A DNA stretch of 64,000 nucleotides from Atherix ibis (Eukaryota; Arthropoda; Insecta; Diptera; Athericidae). The stretch's first letter is position 1. Each line of letters begins with the position of its first letter. Location: NCBI GenBank assembly GCA_958298945.1, contig OY282609.1, positions 32,337,212 to 32,401,211 of the forward strand, written 5' to 3'. A model generated the notes under the pieces. It made no database searches and had not been told where the DNA came from. It worked only from the letters and a program-made list of their open reading frames with translations. The position numbers and the translations under genes are program-made. This document shows, one piece after another, positions 36,816-49,177 of the stretch.

Positions 36816-38023
36816 CCAGGTGTATTCGCTTAAATCCGCTGTTTTTTAGTCATAAAAACAGGTTTTTTTTATAGAAAGCAAAACATATTAATTCAAAGTA
36901 CTTGCCCTCGCTAGCTACACATTTTTCCCATCTCTTGGGCCACGCCAAAACAATTTCTTCTCTTTCGAGGCAAACTCCACATCAAGCCATTTTTGGATGT
37001 CTTCATAAGAATCGAAGTTCTGCTCAGCGAGCGCGTAGCCCATCGACGAAAACAGGTGGTAGTCGGAAGGGGCCAGGTTTGGTGAATAAGCGGGGTGGGG
37101 TAGCACCTCCCAGTTGAGTGTCTCCAAGTAGTTTCGGACCATTTTTGACGTGTGCGATGTTGCGTTGTCGTGGAGGAAAATCAGCTTGTCATGTCTTTCT
37201 TGATAATCCGTCCTTTTTCACGCAGAGCAGGGTGCAATTTGATCAGTTGTTGGTGGTAGCGATGGGCTTTAACAGTTTCACCAAGTTTCAACATCTCAAA
37301 GTAGACGATACCCTGCTGATCCCACCAAACGCACAGCATAGTCTTTCGTGCGAAGCGATTTGGTCTTGGGGAAGATGTTGATGGTTGGCTGGGATCAACC
37401 CACGATTTCTTGCGTTAAGGATTCTCGAAATATATCCACTTTTCATCGCCTGTCACAATCCGATGCAGGAACGAGTTTCTTTTTTGTCTGGCGGGCAAGA
37501 TTTCGCATGTGATTTGGCGTCGCTCCATTTGCCTATCGTTCAATTCAGCCATTTTCGGATCTTCTCAATTTTTTGCGATTGGGTATCGTCTTCGGCCAAA
37601 AGAGCTTGCAATTGATGGTCCTCAACCTTCCTAGGCCGATTTTCACGCTTCTTGGCCCACAAGGCAAAATTGTCGTTTTTGATCCGACGGAACTAATCTC
37701 GGCACGTTGTGTCCGATAAAGCATTGTCACCATAGGTCTCCATAAGCATTTGATGCGATTCGGCAGCCGATTTCTTTAAATTGAAACAGAAAAGCAGTTT
37801 CAATTTGGAGAAATCGCATATGCTTTTTTTCTGGCACAAAACTAGACATGATTACCAAAAGAAAAATGTGTGTTGTTGTACGAAATTGCTGACAATATGC
37901 ACTGATTGATGTTGACAGATGTCAAACTCGTAAAAAAAAAGTATGGCGGCGTGCCCATGGTAGCTTAATATACTCACTCACACCATCTATGACCAAACAG
38001 CGGATTTAAGCTTACACGCCTTT
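36816..38023 (-). mobile_element. Mariner (D,D34D) element, both ends present, copy 4
   Basis: The left end CCAGGTGTATTCGCTTAAAT (36816, TA at 36814-36815) and right end near CTTACACGCC (to 38023, TA at 38024-38025) are recognisable but mutated. At 1208 bp it is slightly deleted. On the minus strand the transposase frame starts at the ATG at 37849 and is disrupted by a short insertion near 37796-37815 that repeats 'tttcaatttg.agaaatcg', and by a deletion of about 60 bases around 37570 in the linker after the helix-turn-helix. The DDE motifs are better kept than in copies 1 and 2: VTGDEKWIYFENP, HDNATSHTS-like and NLAPSDYHLF. Confidence 0.9.
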
Positions 38024-38025
38024 TA

Positions 38026-40203
38026 TGAAGTCAGTAGTGTCATGTTATTATGTGATTGCTTAACAGATTTTGTAGAAAGCTTACGACTCAAGTTTTCGGA
38101 ATAAAAAACCTTCATTTTTATATCATATTTATGGGACTACGTAACAATGAAGGTGTTATTACTATTTCTGGTGTCGGAACAATGCTATTAAAAAAAAGCA
38201 TCCTAAAACGGATCACCACTTTAAGTAGTAATGATTATTCTCTCCGAAAACAAAAAACTCAAACTAAGAAAAACGAGCCCATAAAATACCAGCAATTTTT
38301 AATGCCTCTGCTCCGACCGTAAGCAAAACGAAAACACGTGTAGTAATTGTCGGTTAAATTAAGCATAAAAAAAATCTCCCCCTTCACCCTAAAAACCATA
38401 CCAAATTCATACAGTTTATATTAGTAAATGTTCACCCATGGGGCATTTTTTTTATGGTAGATAGGAAGATAGTTTTACGTAGATACGTAATTATTAGGAA
38501 TTTAGAATGTTTTAAGTTTGGGTTTACCGTTAAAATAATTTTATCCAAATAACTCCAAATGCAGGTAAAAAAACGTTAGAGGGTACATAAATTATTATTT
38601 CTTTGGTTTATCTTTTTAAATTGGTATCTTCTTTAGGAGCAAAAAAAAACAAAAAAAAATTTTAATAAAAGATTACAATTTTTCGGCAAGAATTTTTCCA
38701 AAGTTAATTAATGCATGTGAACACGACGCGACGCGCTTTGCCATTTCGTTAGCTCGTTGAATAACTTTTATTTTTAGTTGTTTTTGTAAATTTTCGGAAA
38801 TGGTTTCTTCGAGTCAGTCGGTCAATCGGCATTTTTCATCTTTTCTGAGAATATGTCCAGATTGGAGTGTTGCCCAAAATTGAATGTGTGTGTGTGCATA
38901 GCCCACAACCATCCTCCTCCTCACATCGTAATAATAGGGGATTTTATGATTACACACACACACTTTGGGGCTGACTCTAGAAAATGGTTCTGCCCCCGAC
39001 GGAGGGAGACAACCTCCATGGTTTGGAGGAGATTTTTTTCTTTACCTTACGAGTATATACGCACGCGGCATTAAAAGCTACAGCAATAAATCACCAAAAA
39101 GAATCAACAACAAAAAAAGTAACTGAATTCAAAACCGTCTACATTTTTTCGATTGTTTATGTTTTATTAAAGAATCTCATACAATATTTATGTTAAGAGT
39201 TAAAATAGAAGAAGTTAGAAAGAATGATTTACTAGTAAGTCCTGACGGACCCAGAGTTGAGGGCACAGGTAGGGTACAGGCAGTGTCAAGGAATCAAGTG
39301 AGCACAATCAAGCAGAAAGAGAAGGTGGAGGTGGCGCCTATGATTTTTTTGAAAGCGTTGAACACCATTTCAAGCTCATCACCACTCCAAAATCAAACAT
39401 TTATCCTTACCAGAGCAGCACTACCTCCCCCCACCCCTCATACAAGAAAGCATATCGTAATAGAGATTAAGAAAATCAAATTGGACAATCTACGAAATTT
39501 ATTGCAAATTTAAACATAGGCGACACTGGAAATTTATGTATTAACTCCCCACTTTAATAATCCACTCTAACTCAGCCCTCATTTTTTATTTCTTCATCTT
39601 TAGTCGTGCTTTTTCCAATATTCCCCTCATTCGGTATTATTGGTGTGTGTATTCTTAACTTTCGCTTAAAATTTAAGGGCGGCAAGGATTGGGTTCGTAA
39701 TTTCGATAAATCTTACGCAATTTAATGGAAAATATTTTTTTTTAAATCTTTTGAAATCATTTAATTTAATATGTTTGCAAATAGATTCAAATTGATAACT
39801 TTTCGAGAAAATTTAAATAATTTTTTTTATTTGGAAGGGAAAGGGAAGGGGGAGGGGAACTGAGTTTGTTGGATCAATTGTAGCATATTTACCATTATTT
39901 GATGAAAAGTTTTATAAACTCAACTACCCATCAAACTCTGGCACCCAGTTTCTGGTTAATCGTTTGCCATCTGGTAAAAAAAGACGATAATATTTAAAAT
40001 TTAATTTCCTTTTTATTGAGAAAGCTTGGAATTTTTACCAATAAAAATTATGCTTTTTATGGCTTGATTTAGCGAGACTGGGATGTCTGCGTATAGTACA
40101 CAACGGTAGATGAGTTCCAATCTAGCTATTCACTTAGGCCGGGTTGCCCTTTAAAGACGTCAGTTTGACATGGCACTTAAGAATGTAGATTTTAGTTGAA
40201 ATG
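38026..40203. other. AT-rich noncoding stretch
   Basis: No gene is supported. Short runs include CA/GT dinucleotides (about 38886-38898 and 38953-38964). Frames at 38853-39074 and 39190-39513 are of mixed composition with no known domain. Confidence 0.35.
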
Positions 40204-40205
40204 TA

Positions 40206-40772
40206 CCAGGTGTATAAGCTTAAATCGGCTGTTTGGTCATAGATGGCGACAGCGAGCGTATTAAGCTACCATGGGTACGCCATACTTTTTTTTTATGAGT
40301 TTGACATCTGTCAACATTAATCAGTGCACATTGTCAGCAATTTCGTACAACAACATACAATTTTCCTTTGGTAATCATGTCTAGTTTTGTGTTAGTAAAG
40401 GAGTATATGCGGAAAGCTCTGCTTTTCTGTTTCAATTTGAAGAAATCGGCTGCCGAATCGCATCGAATGCTTATGGAGGCCTATTGTGACAGTGCTTTAA
40501 CGGAAACAACGTGCCGAGATTGGTTTCGTCGGTTCAAAGACGATAATTTTGACTTGTGGGACAAGAAGCGTGAAAATCGGTCTACGAAAGTTGAGGACCA
40601 TCAATTGCAGGTCTTTTGGACCAAGACTATACCCAATCGCAAAAAATGTTCGCGGAGCAATTGGGTGTTACTCAACGAGCCATTTCCATGCGTTTGCATG
40701 CCATGAGGAAGATTGAAAAGATCCGAAAATGGGTGCCGCATGAATTGAACGATATCTTGCTCGCCAGACAAA
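40206..40772 (+). mobile_element. Mariner (D,D34D) element, 3'-truncated, copy 5
   Basis: The left end CCAGGTGTATAAGCTTAAAT starts at 40206 after TA (40204-40205). The transposase frame opens at the ATG at 40377 and reads through the first helix-turn-helix without the stops seen in copies 1 and 2 (CRDWFRRFKDDNFDLWDKKR is intact). A two-base loss at about 40613 shifts the frame in the linker. After 'gaacgatatcttgctcgcca' (a deletion of about 40 bases) the homology ends at about 40772. The catalytic domain and right terminus are absent. Confidence 0.9.
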
Positions 40773-41089
40773 AAATAAAAAAACGGAACCTACGCATAAA
40801 AATCGGTCAAAATTTTTTTAAAAAAAGTCTACAATTGAGCCAGAAGCAGCGCACAATAAAATAGATGCAATATTAAAACGGTGTCCGATCAGAAAGATCA
40901 AATTAGGTTCCAACGTCAAAACATTTTGGGGTTGTTGTTTAGACATGTCAGCTGAAGAGAGAATTATCACGTTCTCTGTCAATTTGCTCGCTCTTATATG
41001 TGCAGTGACAGTGGTTAAATTTTAACGTGCGCAACATTTACATCCACAAGTATGGGTAAGTGGACACTTCCTTCAAGGAAGTCATGAAC
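40773..41089. other. Noncoding stretch, unrecognised
   Basis: Nothing recognised between the truncated mariner and the LINE endonuclease remnant. Confidence 0.3.
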
Positions 41090-41480
41090 TTGTCATGAAT
41101 ACAACCCAAAGTTCCGTGTAGGAACAAAGGTGAGGTCAAGAACAGAGGTAGTACCTGTAGTTGAGAAAAAGGTCAGTGAACCATCGTTTAGGAGAGTGAA
41201 GCTCAAATCGGTAGAGTTGAGCCATTTCTCGAAGATTTTTCCGTACCAATTGAAATCTCCAAGGATGATGGTATTTTTGGATAATTGGCTAATTAAACCT
41301 TGCCAGTCTGCTGATGAAAAACACAGGCTATGTTCAATGTATATATTCGCAACGTGGTCTTTGGTAGAAGTATTTACAGAAATAAGGATTGTCAAGAACA
41401 GAACTATAATTTTGTGAGGGAAGTGGCATGCCACGTCCTGTTCACCAGATTGCAGGTTCACACTCTTCGAAAAAAACATA
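41090..41480 (-). pseudogene. LINE apurinic-type endonuclease domain fragment
   Basis: The minus-strand frame (41479 to 41093) encodes ISVNTSTKDHVANIYIEHSL and then SKNTIILGDFNWYGKIFEKW and STTGTTSVLDLTFVPTRNF. This matches the 'xxxxGDFNAHHxxW' and 'STxSTLDLTFxS' landmarks of EEP endonuclease domains in jockey-like elements. The metal-binding GDFN is present. The upstream part and the end of the domain (SDHxPI) are missing. With the RT remnant at 35390-36800 on the same strand it could come from one element broken up by later insertions, but that is not shown. Confidence 0.8.
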
Positions 41481-41489
41481 AGTAATGTT

Positions 41490-41837
41490 ATTTGTTGGAG
41501 CTTGTGCTTAGTTGTCCAGACTTTAAAAAAACCTACGCCTCAAAATAGGTTCAATTACAAAAACGGCTTCAAAGCCTAAAGATTTAGCAATCTTATATAA
41601 AACTAACCACAAAAATGCTTCAACCTCTAAATGGATTGCAACGGAAAATCAGGTTGCATTTAAAATATAGTCGGTAGTCTCAATGTATGCTATAACCTTA
41701 AAAAAGATTTGTTATCATATAAGCAACATAAATCGCAGAAGAGGCTGAAATTCCTAAAAAAATCAAGCCTTTAGAGAGTCTACAATTTTATATGAGGATC
41801 TAAGTACGCAAATAGTAAGGCAACTTGTTGCTAGGGA
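41490..41837. repeat. Degenerate 'cctcaaaa/ccttaaaa' repeat, left part
   Basis: Loose recurrence of short phrases such as 'aacct(a/c)', 'ttcaaagcctaaaga' and 'cttcaacctctaaa'. The same style continues at 42591-43150, on the other side of the inserted element. Confidence 0.5.
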
Positions 41838-42590
41838 CACACATCTGGTATCGATACTACGTTGAATATAATGTATATATCTATACACAAACCTGATACT
41901 TTTACTTGCTTCAGCGCCATACTCCCATACTATTACTATTATTGGCAATGCATTCGTAAAAACAGAAACGTCGTAGATCAGTGGGGGCCAATTTTACACT
42001 CCAGTATGCGATTGAAGCGGTTCGTTTAAGAACCATTTTCATATGTGATTTCATTTAAGCGTAAACAAATAGATTTTTTAATATTGCGGATTTTGTTTTT
42101 TGATGGAATTAGTTTTGGATATTTGCAATAAAACACAGTATTCTATTTATCGTAAATACTTCAAAAAATATAAAAACTACACTTTCCGATAAGTGCCAAA
42201 ATATCAAATTTAAAAACAATAAAAGTATGCAAGCATTTCGGTATTCTACCAAGTTTATGGAGAATGGCGTTTTTTAAAACTCTCCGAAAGTCTACAAAAT
42301 TCAGGCGCTTGATTAAAAATCGCCTGTTGTGTTAAAATTGTATTTTTCTTTGGAATAAGTGAGTTCAAATAAATATTAATTATGCTTTTGGAATTCAATA
42401 AATTCCTTTGTGAAAACTAGATGTCAGTAAGTGTCATGTCTACATAAAAAAATCTACACAAAAGTATGTATGCATGCGTTACGATTTCTCGCCGTTTTTG
42501 CAATAATTCATATACCATGAACGGTTGTCTGTCAGGGGTTAGTATTCTACATGGTATCTTTGCGTGTATGGTATCGATACCAGATGTGTG
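41838..42590. mobile_element. Nonautonomous DNA transposon with 20-bp perfect inverted ends
   Basis: CACACATCTGGTATCGATAC at 41838-41857 is exactly inverted at 42571-42590. The 753-bp interior holds no transposase. Its block 42180-42515 is the second copy of the repeat at 7310-7745. No clear target duplication was seen. The flanking degenerate repeat appears continuous across the insertion. Confidence 0.85.
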
Positions 42591-43150
42591 CTCATGGCAT
42601 TAGAAGTAGTTTCAACCTTAAGAAGGTTGGAAATATCATAATTGGCTGCAATCTCAAAAAAGTCTCCAATATCTAAGCAGGCATATCCCGAGAAATGCTG
42701 TAACACAAGAAAGTTTTAAACCTTAAAAGATGGTTCAACCTTAAAAAAGTTTGGGATATAAAAAAAGACCTCCAATTTTAAAAGAAACCCCAATTTCAGA
42801 AGAGGATGAAATGCTCAGAAAGTTTAGCATAAATTCTCAACAATTCAATGTGAGGCTCTACTTACGAAAGAGGACTGCGATCTTAAAAAAAACACTGGAA
42901 TAGGAAAATTGACTTCAAACTAAAAGAAGATTTAAGCAACATCAAAGCTAAAATATCCAAAAAGTCTGTAACCACAAAAGAGCTTTAAACCAAATCGCAG
43001 ATGTTCAAATGGCTAAAAAGGTTGAACTTTTATAGAATCTACAAACTAATAAAAAAAATGAAACTACGTAAGAAGGTACAAGTGCAAAAAAAATTGTAAT
43101 TTTCACAATAAATTGGAATCACACAAGAGGTAAGGGGCAACCGATTGTCA
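42591..43150. repeat. Degenerate 'ccttaaaaaag' repeat, right part
   Basis: Phrases like 'caaccttaaaaaagtttggg', 'ctcaaaaaagtctccaatat' and 'cttaaaagatggttcaacc' recur irregularly. No coding signal. Confidence 0.5.
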
Positions 43151-43608
43151 AAAAAAGGAGTAAGTTCCCTGAGAATGGTGTCAGTCAGGGTGGTCAACAT
43201 AGTCCACGTTATTTTTTTTTGTCTTTATTCCATTGAAGGTGATCGAATGTGCTTCACAATTAGTTTTTGTAAGAATACGCTCATCCCCCAAGTAGCTATG
43301 TTTAAAGTTTATTCTAATCTGTAGTATTTGTTGACGTATTTTCCAAATGATCCCTTACACCCCCCCCTCCCCCCCCAAATAACTATTACTTTAAGATTTT
43401 AATATTTCTTAGCTCAAATATAACATAAAACTGATCGTGTGTTGTTGTGCTTAATTTTGAAAATAAGGATGACTAAAAAGTTTGCTGGTGCATTTTCTAC
43501 TTCTCCTCCTTTTTAAGACTGAATGTGATTTAAATATCAACCAAAAAAAAAATACTAAAAAAGCTCAAAATACTTAAAAAAAAATTTCTTAATTTCGTCC
43601 ATTTACAG
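43151..43608. other. Intron end before tai exon, with a transposon-like terminus
   Basis: A lone CAGGGTGGTCAACATAGTCC (about 43189-43208) resembles the ends of the element at 14298. C runs lie at about 43360-43377. The final bases TTTACAG (43602-43608) form the splice acceptor of the first recognised tai exon. Confidence 0.5.
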
Positions 43609-44155
43609 TATCGTGATTTTTGTGACAAAGGCTCATCGTCTCGGTGTACACGTTGTCCAACGAATTGTGCCGATTCGTGTACAATACATCCTGTCCAACA
43701 GGGTGAAGTATCATCAACGGAGCCACGACTACCGGAACCATCATTGAATGGTCAACAGCCAGAGATATCGACCTACTTCGAGGCTCTCGAACATTACTTA
43801 TCGTCGGTTAGCTGGATACTAATTCAAATAAATCCTGAAGGATTGATAGAAACCTGTACAAATAATATCAAAGATTTAATTGGCTATGAACGTTCTGAAC
43901 TACAGAAGCAACCAATCTATTCGTACCTGCATCCCGGTGATCATGCTAAACTGAGTCCAATACTGAATAATATGTCATTCGCTCTCGGCGGCTGGGACCA
44001 AGATGAACAGCAGCACCAGAAGAACCGACGAAATATTACACACAAAGTACGAATGCTAGTTAAACATCCGGAAGGTGCTAGCGAAACTATGGAACAGAAG
44101 CAACAACGACAGGACAAATACGAGGAAGCCATTCTAATAGCAGCCCCAGTCAAAG
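43609..44155 (+). CDS. tai: tai exon a: Cys-rich linker and PAS-A
   Basis: The exon opens after the acceptor TTTACAG and closes at AAAG/GTAAG; it starts at a codon boundary and leaves phase 1. It encodes a short Cys/His-rich lead (six Cys in CDKGSSSRCTRCPTNCADSC), then a PAS fold: YFEALEHYLSSVSWILIQIN, ETCTNNIKDLIGYERSEL and SYLHPGDHAKLSPILNNM. It ends with KVRMLVKHPEG and EEAILIAAPVK, the usual close of PAS-A in SRC proteins. The frame is open back to the acceptor, with no start codon that must be used, so this is an internal exon and bHLH sequence must precede it. Confidence 0.93.
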
Positions 44156-47100
44156 GTAAGTCCCAATTCGCGTAGTAGCAAAAAATTTTTTCGATTGTTC
44201 TTCATTGAATTTTCTAATTTTTGCTGTTTTTCCTTTTCTTTTTTTTTCTTCTCTCTTTTCCATTGCAACTTTATGATAATTGCTGTTATTCACAACGATG
44301 TGCTTCTTGATCGGATCGTATTTCGGAATTTGCCTAACTTAACTGAAAACAATAAAACAAAAAATTGTTTTTCCTCTACAAAAATATGTGCTGAAATGGT
44401 TGGAAAACGAAACGAAAACAATAACAAATGATGATGCTGTAGACGACGGCGATGATAGTTCGACTGTTCTTTGTTTGATTACAAGACCCGAAGATGAATC
44501 ACCGCTAGAAACAAATATGCAACAGCACACACAGCAACGATCGCTCGAACAGATGACTATGAAACTAGATCCGTCAGGGAAGATCTTGCAGATCGATACG
44601 TCAGCACTGCGGCCAGTGTTTGCGACGCACATCGTCAAAGAGCGCGGTCGACCGATTCAAGACCTTTGCCATCTACAGGACATGCACAAGTTGCAGGCAC
44701 ATCTGAAGGATGTGCAACACAACGGTTCAGGGTTCGCGGGTAATACACCAATGAACCAGGGTTCGGCACCGTTCCGATTGCGACTCGGCTCGCCCGATAT
44801 CTACGTGCATGTGAAAGCAAATTCGAGACTGTTTCCGAATAAAACGCCCGGCGAAAGTGACTACATAATGTCGGTGCAAACGTTGATCGACAACGACACG
44901 CTGAGTACATTGAACACACCCCAACAAGGTGGACTGCTGGGCAGCGTTGGTTCCGGTATTATCGGTGTCGACACAAGCGGAATGACTGGCGTTGGTGTTG
45001 GTATGGGCATTGGTCCTGGGAATATGGTCCTCGGTGGTAATTCATTGACTTCGTTGCCGAGCACCAGTCATCATCATACATCAACGACAAGTGTTGGCGG
45101 TCCACTGATGACATCCGTCATAAATGGTACAGTACCACAAGTGCAAGCGTCGCCACGGACTAGTAGCGTGGTCACCTCGTTCTCAAGTCCGCCATCGGTT
45201 CCGGAGAGTTCGAACTTTTTTCAAAGCGATTCGTTCGATTTCGAATTCCAACATTCCTCGTCGTTCGATATTGAAGCGGTCAGCGGATGGGATTCTCGGC
45301 CCGATTCCCGAACCAGTGTAACAACACCAGTAAGTACACCTCGGCCACCGTCGGTCCAGCCTTTCAGTCCAGTTCCGCAAAATGTTTGTCCGTCACCTCT
45401 AACGTCATATCATTCATCGTCGCAGAATGTTGGCCAACCAAGTCCACAGCATAATAACAATAGTATCGGCAGCAACATTAGTAATATCAGTAGCAGCAAC
45501 AATAATAACAGTAGCAACAACAACAACAACAACAATAATAATAACAACAACAGCAACATTAATAATAATCTAAATAATAATAATTTAAGCACTAATAACA
45601 ATAATACAGGATATCATAATTTTGCCTTTCCAAATTTCGATGAGAAAGAACAAAAGGATCACATCAATAATAATACAACAAATGCTAATAATAACAACAA
45701 CAATCCAAATTTAAATAATAATAACAATAATAGTAGTAACAATAGCAGCAGTAATAATAATACCGTTCATAATAATACGAATTTAAGCAACAACAACAGC
45801 GGCAACAGCGGCAACAACAACAACAACAACAGCAACATCATCAACAGCAGTAGTATTAGCAACAGCAATAGTAACGGTAGCAGCAACAGTCTCAGCAGTA
45901 GCAGCAACACTGGCAACAACAACAATAACACGAACAATAGTAGTAATAGTAATGCGAACACGAACACAAACAGCAACACTAACAATAGTGGACAGAACAG
46001 TTTGAATAGTCAGAACCATGATTCTGAACGTCTAAGAAATCTGCTGACCGTAAAGAGAACACAGTCACAGAACGCATCGTCGTCAGGCGTACTGCTAGAC
46101 GACCAAGATCAGAGAAACCCTCATCGAATTCTGAAGGTAAATGAGACAACGAGTGCTGCGGTACCGGTAAGGAAGATGAATCAATTGAAATGGAATTCTC
46201 CGCAGGGTCTGCTAAATGCCGACGATGATAAGGAAGGCAGCAGCGGTGTTGGAGGTATCAGCGGCAGTGGTGTTGTTGGTGGCGTTGGTGTTGGCTCCAG
46301 TGTCGCTGGTGGCGGTGGTGGTGTTGTTGGTGGTGGTGGTGCTGGTGGTGGTGTCATGGGTCTTGCCGGTGGTGTCGGCCTCGGCGGTAGTGGCAGCGCC
46401 TACAACAAAATAAATCCAGCAATGGCAGCGGTTCGAATGAATGCGGCACGATCATCACGACAATCCGACAACAAAAGCAGCAATCATATGCTATTACAGG
46501 TAATATTGAAATGTAAAGATATCCGCCCTCTTGCTCTCTTCCTTAAACACAACCCCCCCCCCCTCCTCAACCCCCCAAAAAAAAACTTTCCACCATTTTG
46601 ATATTTGCAATTTTTATTAATTAAGAAAGAAAAATGACTAAGTTATAGGATGTAAAAGAAAATTGTTTAATTAGCAACGGTAGTTTCCAGAAAATTTTTT
46701 GAATTATTTTCTTTTATTGAAGAAGAAAAGAAGAGTTTTTTCTTTATCTTATTTAATAATTACAATCAAATGAAAAGCCACACAAATTATAAATGTGAAA
46801 ATTATTCTGTTCGATTTTAATTAATTTCATAATGAAATATGTTAAAAGGAATACTTGATTTTTTTTATGTAATTAGAAGAAATTCAATTATAAAAAAAAA
46901 ATAATTCCAAGTAAAATGGAGATTTTTATAAGTAAACAATAAGTGAAAAGTATTGATTGAATTGTAAAACGGCGCAAACTAATTGATAGAAAAAAAGATG
47001 AACGATCTTAAAGAAAATTAATTAATAGGACAAATTTAAATAATCCGTACAAGTGCGTACAAAATCACTTAATAGCTCAGCAATTGATTGAAGAGAAGTC

Positions 47101-49108
47101 TTTGGTTTGTGATTGCTGCAAAGTGAACTTTTCTCGTAATGTTAAATTTCCGCCAGGCGGCGTAAGCTTACAGTAGATAAGATGGCTGTCCCGTTAGCTA
47201 CAATAATTCAACTAAGGCCAGTTCACAATTACTATTTTAAAAAAAAAACACATTCCTTATTATCCTCTTAATATTAATAATACAATTTATTTCGTATTTT
47301 TTGTTTTTTGTAACCTCATTGTTCACAGACAGACTTTTCTTTATGGAATAAATTCCCGATTACATGATGAAATATAATCGGGAATTTATTCCATAAAGAA
47401 AAGTCCTGTCTGTGAACAATGAGGTTACATTTTGATTTATATATAAATATTTAAATATTTTTTTTTTTTAATTGTGAAATTTTTCTAAAACGCTACATTT
47501 AAAATTCTGTTGGAAATATTTGTCATAATCTGACATGATTGAAATATTTATGCTTTTCACCATTTGTACCGAACGATGCCAATATGACATTTAATGTTTT
47601 GATTTATTTTCTGATTGGTTATTGGTCAACGTGCTATTTCATCATCTGTCATTTCAGTGATCATTCTACTGTACTGGTTGTCATTGTCGGTGTTTTAATA
47701 TTTGTCGTTTTAGTTATTTTCATGTAGAATTCATTGAAAGAATGATAAAAACTATAAAAGATAATGTACGTAAATTATCAAAAGGGTTAAAATTATTAAA
47801 ATTAAATAATTCTCAATTTTCATATAAAATAATTTGTTAATTATGGACAACAAACTGTCAATGTTTAATATTTTTGTTGTTGTTTTTTTTTGTTTTCTTT
47901 TAGCTTTTAAATGAGAAAAGTGATGATGATGATCCGGATTCACGTACAAATCGAGTACAAAGTGAACTTTTACGTCAGCTGCAAAAAGATGATACACCAA
48001 AGGAGCACAATACGAGCAGCAATACGACGCAAATGTGCAACGATGAGCTGATGGCATTGTTACGATTTCAAGGACCTCGCAAGAGAACGTTAAACGAACC
48101 AGATGATGGTACTTCGGCAAAACGTTATGACGATAAGCCATCACGACTGATGGAGAAAAATAAGATGCTTGCCTCATTGTTATCGCATCCGGCTAAAGCG
48201 CCAGCGACCATATTGCCTTCATCGCCAGTCGTTAAAATTATACCGGATATAACGCCAGCGAATCGTGTGACTAGTTCGTCGGGTATTGGGCCGCCATTGC
48301 CGACACAGCAACAGTCACAGCAACAAGTGCCGTCTAATCAGCTTCAACAACAACAGCAACAGCATATGGTTGTGGGTGGTGGTGGTGGTGGTGTAAATAG
48401 TGTACAACAGCAGAAGGGCCCCAACCAAACGCAGTCAGCGACCAATTCTCATGCGAACTCGTCACGGAACATTCGCAAGCCTTCCGAAGCCTACCTCAGT
48501 CAACAAATGCCAACACAACAACCAGACCAAACCAAAAATCATATGATGATGGGCCAAGCCCAATCGTCACCATCAACCTCGAGCGTGCAGCGGCCCCAAT
48601 CGTCGGGCAGTTTCCAAATGGACTCACCGTTCGCCTCATCGTCAGCTACCTCATCATCGCCGTCATTAAGTGTTTCGGCCTCGTCATCTCTGACACAGAT
48701 GTCGTCGCCTTCGACGGGTCCCTGCAGCAATAGTGGAATGTCGCAGCAGCAGCAACAGCAGCAACAACAACAACAGCAGCAACAGCAACAACAACAGCAG
48801 CAGCAGCATCAGCAGCAACAACCTCAGAACGAATTGGATCCTGAGCTATCCAATATTCTCAATTACGTAATTGATTTTGTGCCTGAATATATCGGCCCCA
48901 ATCCTATAGAACAGGTTGTTGGAAGTACCACGCCTGTACAATCACAAACGGATATCAATGAGAAAATGGCTATAAACGCTATACAAAAATCGTTGATGCA
49001 ATTTGAGGTGGCCGGCTTCAGTAATCCACCGGCATACCCCATGCATGCTGGAATGGCTGTTCAACAACAACAACAACAGCAACAGCAGCAACAACAACAA
49101 CAACAACA

Positions 49109-49139
<31 letters not shown>

Positions 49140-49145
49140 CAACAA

Positions 49146-49177
<32 letters not shown>

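Noticed and set aside
39190..39513. 107-codon + frame of ordinary composition
   Set aside because: No recognisable domain, no splice or promoter context, isolated in noncoding DNA; cannot be supported as a gene.
44195..44442. Frame starting at 44195 and the extension of exon b upstream to 44388 (MLKWLENETKTIT)
   Set aside because: Lies in the intron. The phase-compatible acceptor at 44441-44442 joins directly to the conserved PAS-B entry, and the extension has no start-codon support.
45410..46019. Long minus-strand frames rich in Leu or Val (45410-45601, 45767-46019)
   Set aside because: They are the antisense of the Asn-rich part of tai exon b; AAT/AAC repeats read as Leu/Val/Ile on the other strand.
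46500..46601. Continuation of the exon b frame past 46499
   Set aside because: The frame continues into a C/A-rich intron sequence; the donor CAG/GTAATA and the matching phase with exon c show that it is spliced.
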